This document shows, one piece after another, positions 12,673-20,487 of a DNA stretch of 21,473 bases (its first letter is position 1; each line of letters begins with the position of its first letter). A program made the translations under genes and the position numbers. Origin of the DNA: Bacillota bacterium (GTDB lineage Bacteria; Bacillota; Clostridia; Christensenellales; Aristaeellaceae); NCBI GenBank assembly GCA_023416655.1, contig JAEZHK010000010.1:1-21473 (forward strand). The letters run 5' to 3'. A model generated the notes under the pieces. That model was not told the DNA's origin, did no database searches, and was given only the letters and a program-made list of their open reading frames with translations.

Positions 12673-13800
12673 ATGACGGTAGGAAAAACTTACGACCAGG
12701 CGTACATCAAGCGTCACAACATCCAGCGCGTACTGAGCGTGCTGGAGGAGTGCCATTCGCTCTCCCGCATCGAGCTTGCCCGGATCACCGAGATGAGCGC
12801 CACCAGCATCACCCGCATCGTGGGCGCGCTGATCTCGCTGGGGCTGGTGAAGGAGGTCGCCATTGCCTCCTCCGCGGGCCGCGGCCGCAAGGCGGTCATG
12901 TTGGAGAAGTGCCCGGACGGCATTTACGCCGCCGGGTTTCATCTGGACACCGAGGTGCTCAAATTCTGCCTGATCGACTTTGAAAGCCGCGTGCACTACG
13001 CCTCCGCCAAGCCCGTGCCGCCGAGCGCCCGGACGCCCGAGGCGCTGGCCTGTTGCGCCCGGGAAATGTACCGCGGCGCGCCCGCGGGCCTGGTCGCCGA
13101 CTGGCGGCGCGTGCGCATGCTTGGCGTCAGCGTGTCGGGCACGGTGGACCCCTTGACCGGCGTGGTCACGCGCTCCGAGCAGCTGGGCTGGCAGAACGCC
13201 GGGCTGGGGCGCGCCTTCGCCTCGGAGTTTGGCCTGCCCGTCCGGGTGGAAAACGACGTGAAAAGCTGCCTGACCGGCGAGAAGATGCGCTTTGGCATCC
13301 CCCCGGAGCAGGACAGTGCCTACCTTTACATCGGCCGGGCCGGCATTGGAGCCGCGTCCACCGCCAACGGGCGGCTGATCCGAGGCAAGGACAACGCCTC
13401 CGGCGAAATCGAAGAGATCCCGCTGGGCAACGGCGATACGCTGGACCGGCACCTGATGAACCGGTACATTCTGGAGCGGGCGGTCCTGTCCGAGTCCGCG
13501 GTGGCGGGCGTAAACGACATCATCGACGCCTACCGCCAGAGGACCGGCTGGGCCCGGATGCTGGTCAGCGACTTCCAGCGGCACATGCGGCTCCTGATCA
13601 GCATGATCAACAGCCTGCTCAACCCCCACCAGATCATCCTGGGCGGGGAGACAATCCACGACTTCGCGCCGGTCCTCGAGGGCATTTTGAGCGAACGCGT
13701 ATTCCCCGGCCACGACTACTACGAGACCTGCGCCTACGGCGTGGCGATCCTCGCCATGCAGGAGGCGGTGCAGGGGATGCTCGTGGGTGAGCAGGGCTAG
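12673..13800 (+). CDS. ROK-family transcriptional repressor lacking the sugar-kinase zinc site
   Basis: The 375-aa protein starts at ATG 12673 (MTVGKTYDQAYIKRHNIQRV), a typical ROK-repressor N-terminus, with a G-rich ribosome site. The winged HTH spans about 15-75 (SRIELARITEMSATSITRIV ... GLVKE), followed by SAGRGRK and an actin-like ROK domain. Compared with ROK sugar kinases, the phosphate loop DIGGT is replaced by GFHLDTEV. The zinc motif CxCGxxGCLE is absent: after SGEIEEIPLG comes NGDTLDRHL. VENDVKSC retains the eND motif. It should therefore be a non-enzymatic sugar-responsive regulator of the XylR/NagC type. It is divergent from the glycan operon, which it probably controls, and it begins an operon with tightly packed genes (2-nt gap to the next). 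Inducer unknown. Confidence 0.9.
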   Translation: MTVGKTYDQAYIKRHNIQRVLSVLEECHSLSRIELARITEMSATSITRIVGALISLGLVKEVAIASSAGRGRKAVMLEKCPDGIYAAGFHLDTEVLKFCLIDFESRVHYASAKPVPPSARTPEALACCAREMYRGAPAGLVADWRRVRMLGVSVSGTVDPLTGVVTRSEQLGWQNAGLGRAFASEFGLPVRVENDVKSCLTGEKMRFGIPPEQDSAYLYIGRAGIGAASTANGRLIRGKDNASGEIEEIPLGNGDTLDRHLMNRYILERAVLSESAVAGVNDIIDAYRQRTGWARMLVSDFQRHMRLLISMINSLLNPHQIILGGETIHDFAPVLEGILSERVFPGHDYYETCAYGVAILAMQEAVQGMLVGEQG

Positions 13801-13802
13801 CC

Positions 13803-14108
13803 ATGTTTGGACGAAAGAAAAAGACGGTCCTGCTCACGCTGTACGGCGCAGCGGGCGAAGAGGTCTACATGGGGCCGCTCGCGGCCTGGGATCTTCCGGA
13901 GCGCGAGGTAATCCGGCTCAGCGTCCAATACTTTGACGACCCGGAACCCTGCCACATCCACCGCTCGGCGGTCTGCCAGCGGGCGTACCTGGAGATGATT
14001 CAGGCGCACCTGGGCGCGGAAGAAACCCCGGTGGAGCGCCTGGGCGCGGAAAAGGCCGCCTGGTTTCCCGGCGCGGCGCGGTTTTCACTGCGGGAGGAAG
14101 ATCTGTGA
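13803..14108 (+). CDS. Small protein of unknown function with a Cys/His cluster
   Basis: I do not recognise this 101-aa protein. It starts at ATG 13803, 2 nt after the ROK stop, and its TGA overlaps the GTG of the next gene as GTGA, so it is translationally embedded in the operon and very likely real. It has a basic N-terminus (MFGRKKK), then predicted beta strands (TVLLTLYGAAGEEVYMG), and the only cysteines lie in PCHIHRSAVCQRAY (Cys50, His51, His53, Cys58). That spacing could bind a metal or form a redox pair, which would suit its neighbours (a membrane dithiol protein and CutC), but this is speculation. No signal peptide or membrane segment. Confidence 0.75.
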   Translation: MFGRKKKTVLLTLYGAAGEEVYMGPLAAWDLPEREVIRLSVQYFDDPEPCHIHRSAVCQRAYLEMIQAHLGAEETPVERLGAEKAAWFPGAARFSLREEDL

Positions 14109-15496
14109 GGCGGCTTTTGGCGCTCATCGCGGCGCTCATGCTGCTCGCGCCGGGCGCGTTTGCGAAAGCGCACAGGGTGGATTACTACTTTACCAGCTAC
14201 TGCGAGCGCTGCGACCCGGCGGAGGACTTCGCAACCCAGTTCGAGGCGCTGACCGGCGCAAGGCTCGCTGACTGTGATTTTTACGCCTACAACGCGGCGA
14301 CCGCCGACGGGCGGCGCGCGCTCCGGACGGCGATGGCGCAATACGGCCTTTCGGACGAAGTGCTGCCCATGGCCGTGGTGGACGGGGTGGTCTACCGGGG
14401 CGCGAACGAGCTGAACGAAAAGCTGCCGCCGGAGGCGATGAAGTGGGGCGGCGGCACGCTGAGCCAGGTGGTCTACCTTTATACCCCCGCCTGCGAAAGC
14501 TGCGCCCGGGCGGAGGCCGTCCTTGAGGCGCTGCCCACGCGCGTGACGGTGAAGCGGGGCGATCTCTCCTTTGAATCCGAGGTGCGGGTGACCCGCTACG
14601 ACGTGACAAAGGACAGCGCGCTCGCCGTATCGCTGTTTGACGCCTACGCCGTCCCGGAGCAGAGGCGCGTGACGCCCGCGGTGTTCCTGCCGGGCCGGGC
14701 GCTGACCGGCATCGACGAGATCGAAAATGCCCTCGCATCCTATGTATCGCTGGGCTGGGCGGTGGGCGAGGTGTCCGCCGCGCCCGCCGGGGCGGAGGGA
14801 CCAGACGCGGTGGGGCTCTGGGGCACACTGGCGGCAGGGCTGGTGGCGGGCTTCAACGGCTGCGCGCTGTCGATGCTTTTGATGTTCCTGTCGCTGGTAT
14901 TGAGCCTTCGGAAGAACGCCTGGCCCGCGGTGGCCGCGTTCCTCTTGGCCAAGCTGGCCTGCTGCCTTGCGATCGGCCTGATGCTGCTTGGAATCCTTCA
15001 GGCGCTCAACCCAACGTGGCTGGCCCCGGCGGTGCGCATCCTTTTGACGGCCACGACGGCGGCTCTCGCGCTTCTCACGCTTCGGGATGCCTGGTACGCC
15101 CGGAGGGGCGATCTGGGCCGCATGAAAAACCAGCTTCCGGCTGGGCTTCGCGGAAAGCTTCACGGCGCGATGCGCGCGCTGGCCGGAAAGAAGCTCCTGA
15201 TCCCCGCCTCCATCGCGCTGGGGTTTCTGGTGGCCGCGGGGGAATTCCTGTGTGCAGGCCAGCTGTACCTGGCGCGCCTCATCGGCGCGACCGGCTGGGC
15301 GGGCGGGGAGCGGTTACTCAATCTTCTGGTCTATTGCCTGGGCTTCCTGGCGCCGTCCGCGGCCATCGCCGCCGCGGTTCTCGCGGGCCGCTCCGCCGGG
15401 GCGGTCTCCGCGCTGCTGGCCCGTAACATCGCCCTTGTAAAGCTCCTGACAGCCGCCGCGATGCTGCTTCTGGTCGCGATGGCGTGGGTGATCTAA
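14105..15496 (+). CDS. CcdA/DsbD-like membrane protein with two exported thioredoxin-like domains
   Basis: The 463-aa protein starts at GTG 14105 and begins with a signal peptide (MRRLLALIAALMLLAPGAFA). Two thioredoxin/glutaredoxin-like domains follow outside the membrane: domain 1 with YCERC (Cys33, Cys36) and LPMAVVDG (cis-Pro88), and domain 2 with ACESC (Cys130, Cys133) and VTPAVFL (cis-Pro191). From about 236 there are six or so membrane segments. Two of them carry the conserved cysteines expected of CcdA-like electron carriers, in FNGCALSMLLMFL (Cys253) and GEFLCAGQLYLA (Cys383). The likely role is passing electrons from cytoplasmic thioredoxin across the membrane to extracytoplasmic dithiols. 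It overlaps the preceding small gene and is followed by cutC after 22 nt. The partner substrate is unknown. Confidence 0.82.
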   Translation: MRRLLALIAALMLLAPGAFAKAHRVDYYFTSYCERCDPAEDFATQFEALTGARLADCDFYAYNAATADGRRALRTAMAQYGLSDEVLPMAVVDGVVYRGANELNEKLPPEAMKWGGGTLSQVVYLYTPACESCARAEAVLEALPTRVTVKRGDLSFESEVRVTRYDVTKDSALAVSLFDAYAVPEQRRVTPAVFLPGRALTGIDEIENALASYVSLGWAVGEVSAAPAGAEGPDAVGLWGTLAAGLVAGFNGCALSMLLMFLSLVLSLRKNAWPAVAAFLLAKLACCLAIGLMLLGILQALNPTWLAPAVRILLTATTAALALLTLRDAWYARRGDLGRMKNQLPAGLRGKLHGAMRALAGKKLLIPASIALGFLVAAGEFLCAGQLYLARLIGATGWAGGERLLNLLVYCLGFLAPSAAIAAAVLAGRSAGAVSALLARNIALVKLLTAAAMLLLVAMAWVI

Positions 15497-15518
15497 CACA
15501 AATTGCGGAGGAAAAGAC

Positions 15519-16289
15519 ATGAACAACATTCTGCTCGAGGTGTGCTGCGGCAGCGCCGACGACGTCATCCAGGCGCACCTGGGCGGCGCGAAGCGCGTGG
15601 AGCTCAATTCCTGCCTGTTTCACGGCGGCCTGACGCCCTCCGTGGGTGAACTGATCGTGGCGAAAAAAAATGTGCCGATCCCGGTCATGACCATGATCCG
15701 GCCCCGGCAGGGCGGCTTCTGCTACACCGCCGCGGAGTTTGAAACGGCGCTGGCGGACGCGGAAGTGCTTTTGAAGTACGGCTCCGACGGACTGGTGTTC
15801 GGCTTCCTGACCGCCGACGGCTCGCTGGACGAGGAGAAGTGCAAACAGCTTGTGGCGCTGGCAAACGGGAAGGAAACGGTGTTCCACCGGGCGATCGACG
15901 TGGTCCCCGACTGGCGCAAGGCCCTGGAGCGGCTGATCCACCTGGGCGTGACGCGGGTTTTGACCAGCGGCCAGGCCAGCGACGTGCTCTACGGCACCGA
16001 CGTCATCCGCGAGATGGTGGACTTCGCCGAGGGCGCGATCCAGATCCTGCCCGGCGCGGGCGTAAACGTCAAGAACATCGACCGCATCCTCCGGGAGACC
16101 GGTTGCACCCAGATCCACGCGGCCCGTTTCAAAAAGTGCGCCGACGCCTCCACCGACAACAATCAGGACATCTACTTCGGCGGCGCGCTGTACCCGCCGG
16201 AAAACAGCTATGATGTGACCGACCAGGCCTATATCGCGCAACTGAACAACCGTTGCAATGCCAACGCCAGGGACGGCGCGAATTCATAA
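15519..16289 (+). CDS. cutC: CutC family protein (copper homeostasis)
   Basis: The 256-aa TIM-barrel protein starts at ATG 15519, with GGAGG about 9 nt upstream. It shows the CutC pattern in order: LLEVCCGSADDVIQAHLGGA, KRVELNSCLFHGGLTPSVG, VPIPVMTMIRPRQGGFCYT, DGLVFGFLTADGSLD, VFHRAIDVVPDW, LGVTRVLTSGQA and ILPGAGVNVKNI. Length matches the family. CutC was linked to copper tolerance in E. coli and Enterococcus, but its biochemical activity is not settled. It ends the ROK-headed operon next to the membrane dithiol protein, which may indicate thiol or copper stress, though no copper operator was recognised. No signal peptide, so cytoplasmic. Confidence 0.92.
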   Translation: MNNILLEVCCGSADDVIQAHLGGAKRVELNSCLFHGGLTPSVGELIVAKKNVPIPVMTMIRPRQGGFCYTAAEFETALADAEVLLKYGSDGLVFGFLTADGSLDEEKCKQLVALANGKETVFHRAIDVVPDWRKALERLIHLGVTRVLTSGQASDVLYGTDVIREMVDFAEGAIQILPGAGVNVKNIDRILRETGCTQIHAARFKKCADASTDNNQDIYFGGALYPPENSYDVTDQAYIAQLNNRCNANARDGANS

Positions 16290-16291
16290 AA

Positions 16292-16399
16292 AAGGTTGCG
16301 CCGGACGGGATTGTGATCAAGACAAACCCCGCGAAGTCCGACCGCGTTGTGTTTGATGAAGATGACTATCTGATCGTCATCGCGCAGGACAACAGATAA
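16292..16399 (+). pseudogene. Short remnant resembling the tail of a TrkA-C/CASTOR-type ion-channel protein
   Basis: Directly after the cutC stop, in another frame, the sequence reads KVAPDGIVIKTNPAKSDR then VVFDEDDYLIVIAQDNR and a TAA at 16397. This resembles the end of regulatory domains in which a G-I-x-x-NP segment is followed by DxLIVIAxD, as in CASTOR/POLLUX-like or TrkA-C proteins. No plausible start or ribosome site precedes it, and nothing upstream in that frame is recognisable. It is best read as the 3' scrap of a deleted gene. The resemblance is short and from memory. Confidence 0.4.
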
Positions 16400-16465
16400 T
16401 ACCAATCCAAAACACTCTTGCATCGATGCGGCGGCCTTTTTCGCGCAGAGATGAAATCAGAAAGT

Positions 16466-16492
16466 GGGCCGGGGGGCTTTGCCCCCCGGCCC
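16466..16492. terminator. Perfect GC stem-loop between convergent cutC and alpha-mannosidase genes
   Basis: GGGCCGGGGGGC (16466-16477) pairs perfectly with GCCCCCCGGCCC (16481-16492) around TTT. It sits 17 nt beyond the mannosidase stop on the minus strand, where ACTTTC follows the stem, and beyond cutC on the plus strand. T tracts are weak, but position and stability fit a bidirectional terminator. Confidence 0.65.
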
Positions 16493-16509
16493 ATCGCCTC
16501 ATTCAGCCA

Positions 16510-19500
16510 CTATTTCCACCACAGCTTGTAGGTCTTGATCTCAAAGGGCGCGAGGGTATCGCGGACGATCTCTGCCCCGACGGGTTCCGTAAGGTTCTCT
16601 TCCAGGAGGTTACAGGGCGCGTAGGTTTGAAGCGGGAAGCCGGGCGTCAGCGTGAACGCGCCTCGGCCGCCGCGGCATTCGTGGACGCGGACGACCAGGC
16701 AGTCCCCGTCCTCCGCGCGCTTGACCGCGTCGATATGCGCCATGGGGGTGTCAATGGAGACGACCGGCAAGCTTGATACGGCCTCCGCGCCCGCAAGCAC
16801 CCGCACCGGCAGGTTCAGATTCTCCGCCTCCTCGATTACGCCGCCCTCCGCGGGGCCAAGCGTGTGGGGCAGCAGCGCGTAGGTGAATTCGTGTTCGCCC
16901 ATGTCCGCCTGCGTGTCGGGGTACTTGCCGCTCTTGAGCAGCGTGATCCGCAGCACATTGTCCTTCGCGCTGTGGCCGTACTTGCAGTCGTTGAGCACGC
17001 TCACGCCGTAGCCTGCCTCGGAGAGGTCCGCCCACTTGTGCGCGACCACCTCGAACCGGGCGTAGTCCCAGCTGGTATTGTAGTGGGTCGGGCGCTCGGC
17101 GTGGCCGAACTGGATGTCGTAGCTCGCGCGGGTGGAGCGCACCGCCACCGGGAACGCCGCCTTGAGAAGCCTCCTGTCCTCATGCCAGTCCGCCTTGGTG
17201 ATGAAGTCGATCCTTCTGCTACCCGCGTAGAGGGTCATGTCCTGCGTAAACGTCGAGCGGCGGTAGGCATAGCGGAAGCGCAGCTTCAGCCGAAGCGCGC
17301 CGCGCTCCACGATTTCCGGTCCGCCCACCAATTGCGCGGTTTCGCGCTTCATCTGGTGGAAGATGTCCACGTCCCAGTTTTCGTACTGGATCGGCTTGTC
17401 TTCGTAGACCTCCAGCACGTTCGCGCACGCGCCCTCCGCGATCACTTCGCGGGCGTTTTCTATGTCGTACACCCGGGTCAGCGCGCCCTCCGCGTTCCAG
17501 CGGATCCGGTAGAACGGCGTCTCAAGCTCCCGCGCCTCGAGATCGGCCTTGAAGGGATCCCCCGCCGGGGCCTCATCACCCGGCTCGAAGGTCACCGTGC
17601 CCATGCCCAGCGCGCCCAGTTCCGCCGCCACCAGAACCCCGCTTTCGACGCGCTGAACGGGCAGGAGATTGCCCGAAGCATCCCGGAACCCGCCCGCCCG
17701 CGTTTCCGGCAGGAACACCGGGTCGTGGCGGGGGAAGCTGCCAAAGTGGTAGAGCGTAAAGGCGTTCTCCGCGGGCCGGGTCAGTGCGCCCAGCGCCTGC
17801 TTTGAAAGCGCGCCCAAACGCGCGGCGGCGTCCGCGTACTCCTTCATGCTGTCCTCGTACACTTCGCCAATGGAGGAGCCGGGGATGATGTCGTGGAACT
17901 GGTTTCGAAGGATCGTCTCCCAGCAGTCGGCGATCGTCTGGCTGTCATATTCGCCGCCCGCGAGCAGCGCGAGGCTACTCAGCCATTCGCACTGCGCCGC
18001 CGCGAACTCCATCGTCCGGTTCATGCGCTTGCTCCGCGCCTGCGAGGTGTAGGTACCGCGGTGGTATTCCAGGTACAGTTCGCCGTCCCAGACCGGCACG
18101 TACCGGTCGGTATTCTCCAACCGCTCGTGCAGGCGGCGGAAGAAGTCGCCCGCGCGGCTGGTCTTCACGTTCGGCAGGCCCGGCAGGCGGTCCATCGCCC
18201 GACGCATCTTGAGCATGTTGCGGTTGACGCCGCCGCCGCCGTCGCCGAAGCCGTAGGAGATGAGCGTCTCGTTCGACAGCGCCTTGTCGTGGAACTTCTT
18301 CCAGCTGCCCAGCACGCTGCGCGGGCTGAGCATGCCGTTGTAGGTGGCGAAGCGATCGTCCAGAGGCCGCCCGACCTCGGGTGTCGTGATGAAGTAGGTC
18401 ATCACCTCGCTGCCGTCGATGCCGCGCCAGCGGAAGAGGTCATGCGGCATGGTGTTGAACTGGTTCCAGCTGATCTTGGTGGTCATGAAGGTGTCAATGC
18501 CGAACCCCTTCAGAATCTGCGGCAGCGCCCAGCTGTAGCCGAACACGTCCGGCAGCCACAGGTATTCGCACTTGCGCCCGAACGCCTTCTGGAAGTAGCG
18601 GATGCCGTGCAGGAACTGCCGAACCAGCGCCTCGCCCGAGGAGATGTTGCAGTCGGCTTCCAGCCACATGCCGCCGTCCGCCTCCCAGCGGCCCTCGGCG
18701 ACGCGGGCGCGAACCTTTTCGTAGAGTTCCGGGCAGTCGCTCTCCAGATACTTGTAGAGCTGCGGCTCGGTCTGCAAAAAGACATACTCGTCAAACTCGT
18801 CCATGAGCTTTAAGACCGTAGAGAACGAGCGCATCGCCTTTTCGCGCGTGTGCTTGAGCCGCCACAGCCACGCCACGTCAATGTGGGTGTGGCCGACGGC
18901 GCTGACGGTGACTTCCGTCCGCTTTTCCATGGCGGAGAGCGCCGCGTTCAGTGATTCGAGAGCGGCGGGGACGGTATCATGGAAGCGGTCTTCGTCCCAG
19001 TCGATGAGGCGGAAGGCGTTATCCAGCGCACGCGTCAGGCCGTGCTTCTCTGTGCTCTCGTCCGCAAGCAGCGCAAGTTCTTTGTAGGTGGCTTTGGCCA
19101 GGTAGTAGAACTCGTCCGTGGCCTTGTGCAGGTAGCCGACGTCCGCGCGGCGGACGAGGTGGCGGTGGTCCGCCTTCGGGCCGCCGCCCTCAAGGCCCGT
19201 CCAGAGCAGGAACGTCAGCCGGACGGTCTTCCCCGCCAGAACGTCAAAATTCACGTCGGTGTGGTTGGTGTCCACGCCCTGAAACGGCTTGCCGTCCACG
19301 TACAAGAGCGATTCGAAGCCGCTGTTGTGCCCGCCGCCGGTCTTGCCGAAATCAAAGAGGCCGTACACCTCGCAGCCCTCGCGCGCGGCGGGCAGTGCCA
19401 CGGTCTTCTCCGCCCACAGGTACCTGTCGCGGCCGATAAACTCATCGCCGGGCGCGATCAGTCCGCCTTCGACCTTTTCGGGCGCCTCGCTGTAGACCGC

Positions 19501-19635
19501 GTCCACGTCCAGTTCGCCCTTCATGGCACTTAGCGGCGCGATGGTCGCCATGCCGACGAAGCGGCGCTCCTCCAGTTCGCGCGTCCGCGCCTCCAACTGC
19601 GGCAGGCTCAAAAACATATCCCGGGCTTCAAACAT
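16510..19635 (-). CDS. Alpha-mannosidase, GH38
   Basis: The 1041-aa protein starts at ATG 19635 with AGGAGA about 8 nt upstream. An N-terminal beta domain (about 1-235) precedes the catalytic domain, which begins SAVGHTHIDVAWLWRLKHTR. His249 and Asp253 fall at the usual zinc-ligand positions. LPDVFGYSWALPQILKGFGI supplies Asp363, the expected nucleophile. TEPQLYKYLESDCPELYEKV, WLEADCNISSGE and FHDIIPGSSIGEVYEDS are further GH38 hallmarks. The second half holds the beta-sandwich domains. No signal peptide is present, so it cleaves alpha-linked mannose from imported oligosaccharides in the cytoplasm. It follows the UgpE-type permease by 18 nt, in one operon. The linkage preference (alpha-1,2/1,3/1,6) cannot be inferred. 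Confidence 0.94.
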   Translation of the reverse strand: MFEARDMFLSLPQLEARTRELEERRFVGMATIAPLSAMKGELDVDAVYSEAPEKVEGGLIAPGDEFIGRDRYLWAEKTVALPAAREGCEVYGLFDFGKTGGGHNSGFESLLYVDGKPFQGVDTNHTDVNFDVLAGKTVRLTFLLWTGLEGGGPKADHRHLVRRADVGYLHKATDEFYYLAKATYKELALLADESTEKHGLTRALDNAFRLIDWDEDRFHDTVPAALESLNAALSAMEKRTEVTVSAVGHTHIDVAWLWRLKHTREKAMRSFSTVLKLMDEFDEYVFLQTEPQLYKYLESDCPELYEKVRARVAEGRWEADGGMWLEADCNISSGEALVRQFLHGIRYFQKAFGRKCEYLWLPDVFGYSWALPQILKGFGIDTFMTTKISWNQFNTMPHDLFRWRGIDGSEVMTYFITTPEVGRPLDDRFATYNGMLSPRSVLGSWKKFHDKALSNETLISYGFGDGGGGVNRNMLKMRRAMDRLPGLPNVKTSRAGDFFRRLHERLENTDRYVPVWDGELYLEYHRGTYTSQARSKRMNRTMEFAAAQCEWLSSLALLAGGEYDSQTIADCWETILRNQFHDIIPGSSIGEVYEDSMKEYADAAARLGALSKQALGALTRPAENAFTLYHFGSFPRHDPVFLPETRAGGFRDASGNLLPVQRVESGVLVAAELGALGMGTVTFEPGDEAPAGDPFKADLEARELETPFYRIRWNAEGALTRVYDIENAREVIAEGACANVLEVYEDKPIQYENWDVDIFHQMKRETAQLVGGPEIVERGALRLKLRFRYAYRRSTFTQDMTLYAGSRRIDFITKADWHEDRRLLKAAFPVAVRSTRASYDIQFGHAERPTHYNTSWDYARFEVVAHKWADLSEAGYGVSVLNDCKYGHSAKDNVLRITLLKSGKYPDTQADMGEHEFTYALLPHTLGPAEGGVIEEAENLNLPVRVLAGAEAVSSLPVVSIDTPMAHIDAVKRAEDGDCLVVRVHECRGGRGAFTLTPGFPLQTYAPCNLLEENLTEPVGAEIVRDTLAPFEIKTYKLWWK

Positions 19636-19653
19636 GGCAGGTTCTCCTTTATC

Positions 19654-20475
19654 TTATTTTCCGACGTACACGAAGCCGCTCTCGATATTTCTTTGCAGGG
19701 TCAAAAAGGTCAGGATGGTGGGTACCGAAGCGACCAGGCACGCCAGCAGCAGCGCCGGAAGCTGCTTTGTGCCCATCATCGAAAGCGATGCCATGACCGG
19801 GCGCATATTCGGGGACTTGGTGAAGGTCAGGCCGAACATCAGGTCATTCCAGCACCAGGAGAACTGGGTCATGAACACCACCGACAGCGGCGCGACGGCC
19901 ATGGGCATCATGATGCGGGTCAAAATGCCCCAACTGCCCGCGCCGTCGATCTTGGCGGCTTCGCAGATCTCCTCCGAGACCCCGAGCAGGAAGTTTCTCA
20001 GTACGAACATCGCGAACGGGATGCAGATGGCCATGTAGAATAATACCATGCCGAGCTTTGTATTGTACAGGCCGAGCGCCGAGTAGCCCTTGTAAATGGG
20101 GATCAGGTAGACCTGAAAGGGAAAGATCGTGCCGCTGTAGATGAAAAGAAACCAGAACATGCGGCGCTTGATCGGCAGATGCGTCAGCGCATACGCGGCG
20201 AGGAGCGCGATGAATACCGCCAATAGCGCGCCGCAGGCCGCGTAGAGGAGGCTGTTCATGAAACCCGAGAACAGCCCGGCATTTTTTGACAGGTACTGGA
20301 TGTTCTTAAAGAGCTCGTTCCCCTTGGGCAGGTCCCAGAAGTTGCCCAGGTTGTACTCCGCCTGCCCCTTGAAGCTGTTGAACACGGTAAACAGAAGCGG
20401 AAACGCCCAGACGGCCGCCATGATGCCCAAAACCGTATCGATGGCGACGCTCGCCTTGCCCTTGGCTGTCTTCAT
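19654..20475 (-). CDS. Carbohydrate ABC transporter permease (UgpE/MsmG type)
   Basis: The 273-aa inner-membrane protein starts at ATG 20475 with GGGAGGG just upstream, 12 nt after the stop of its partner. Six membrane segments are evident. GTIFPFQVYLIPIYKGYSAL is typical of this half-transporter family, and the EAA loop reads EEICEAAKIDGAGSWGIL with MMPMAVAPLSVV. The C-terminus RNIESGFVYVGK corresponds to the usual GLTAGAVKG-like tail. It acts with the UgpA-type permease to import a sugar, presumably a mannose-containing oligosaccharide given the downstream GH38. Confidence 0.92.
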   Translation of the reverse strand: MKTAKGKASVAIDTVLGIMAAVWAFPLLFTVFNSFKGQAEYNLGNFWDLPKGNELFKNIQYLSKNAGLFSGFMNSLLYAACGALLAVFIALLAAYALTHLPIKRRMFWFLFIYSGTIFPFQVYLIPIYKGYSALGLYNTKLGMVLFYMAICIPFAMFVLRNFLLGVSEEICEAAKIDGAGSWGILTRIMMPMAVAPLSVVFMTQFSWCWNDLMFGLTFTKSPNMRPVMASLSMMGTKQLPALLLACLVASVPTILTFLTLQRNIESGFVYVGK

Positions 20476-20487
20476 ACCGCGCCCTCC

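Noticed and set aside
16864..18813. Long plus-strand open frames inside the alpha-mannosidase
   Set aside because: They are antisense shadows of a GH38 gene whose conserved motifs are uninterrupted.
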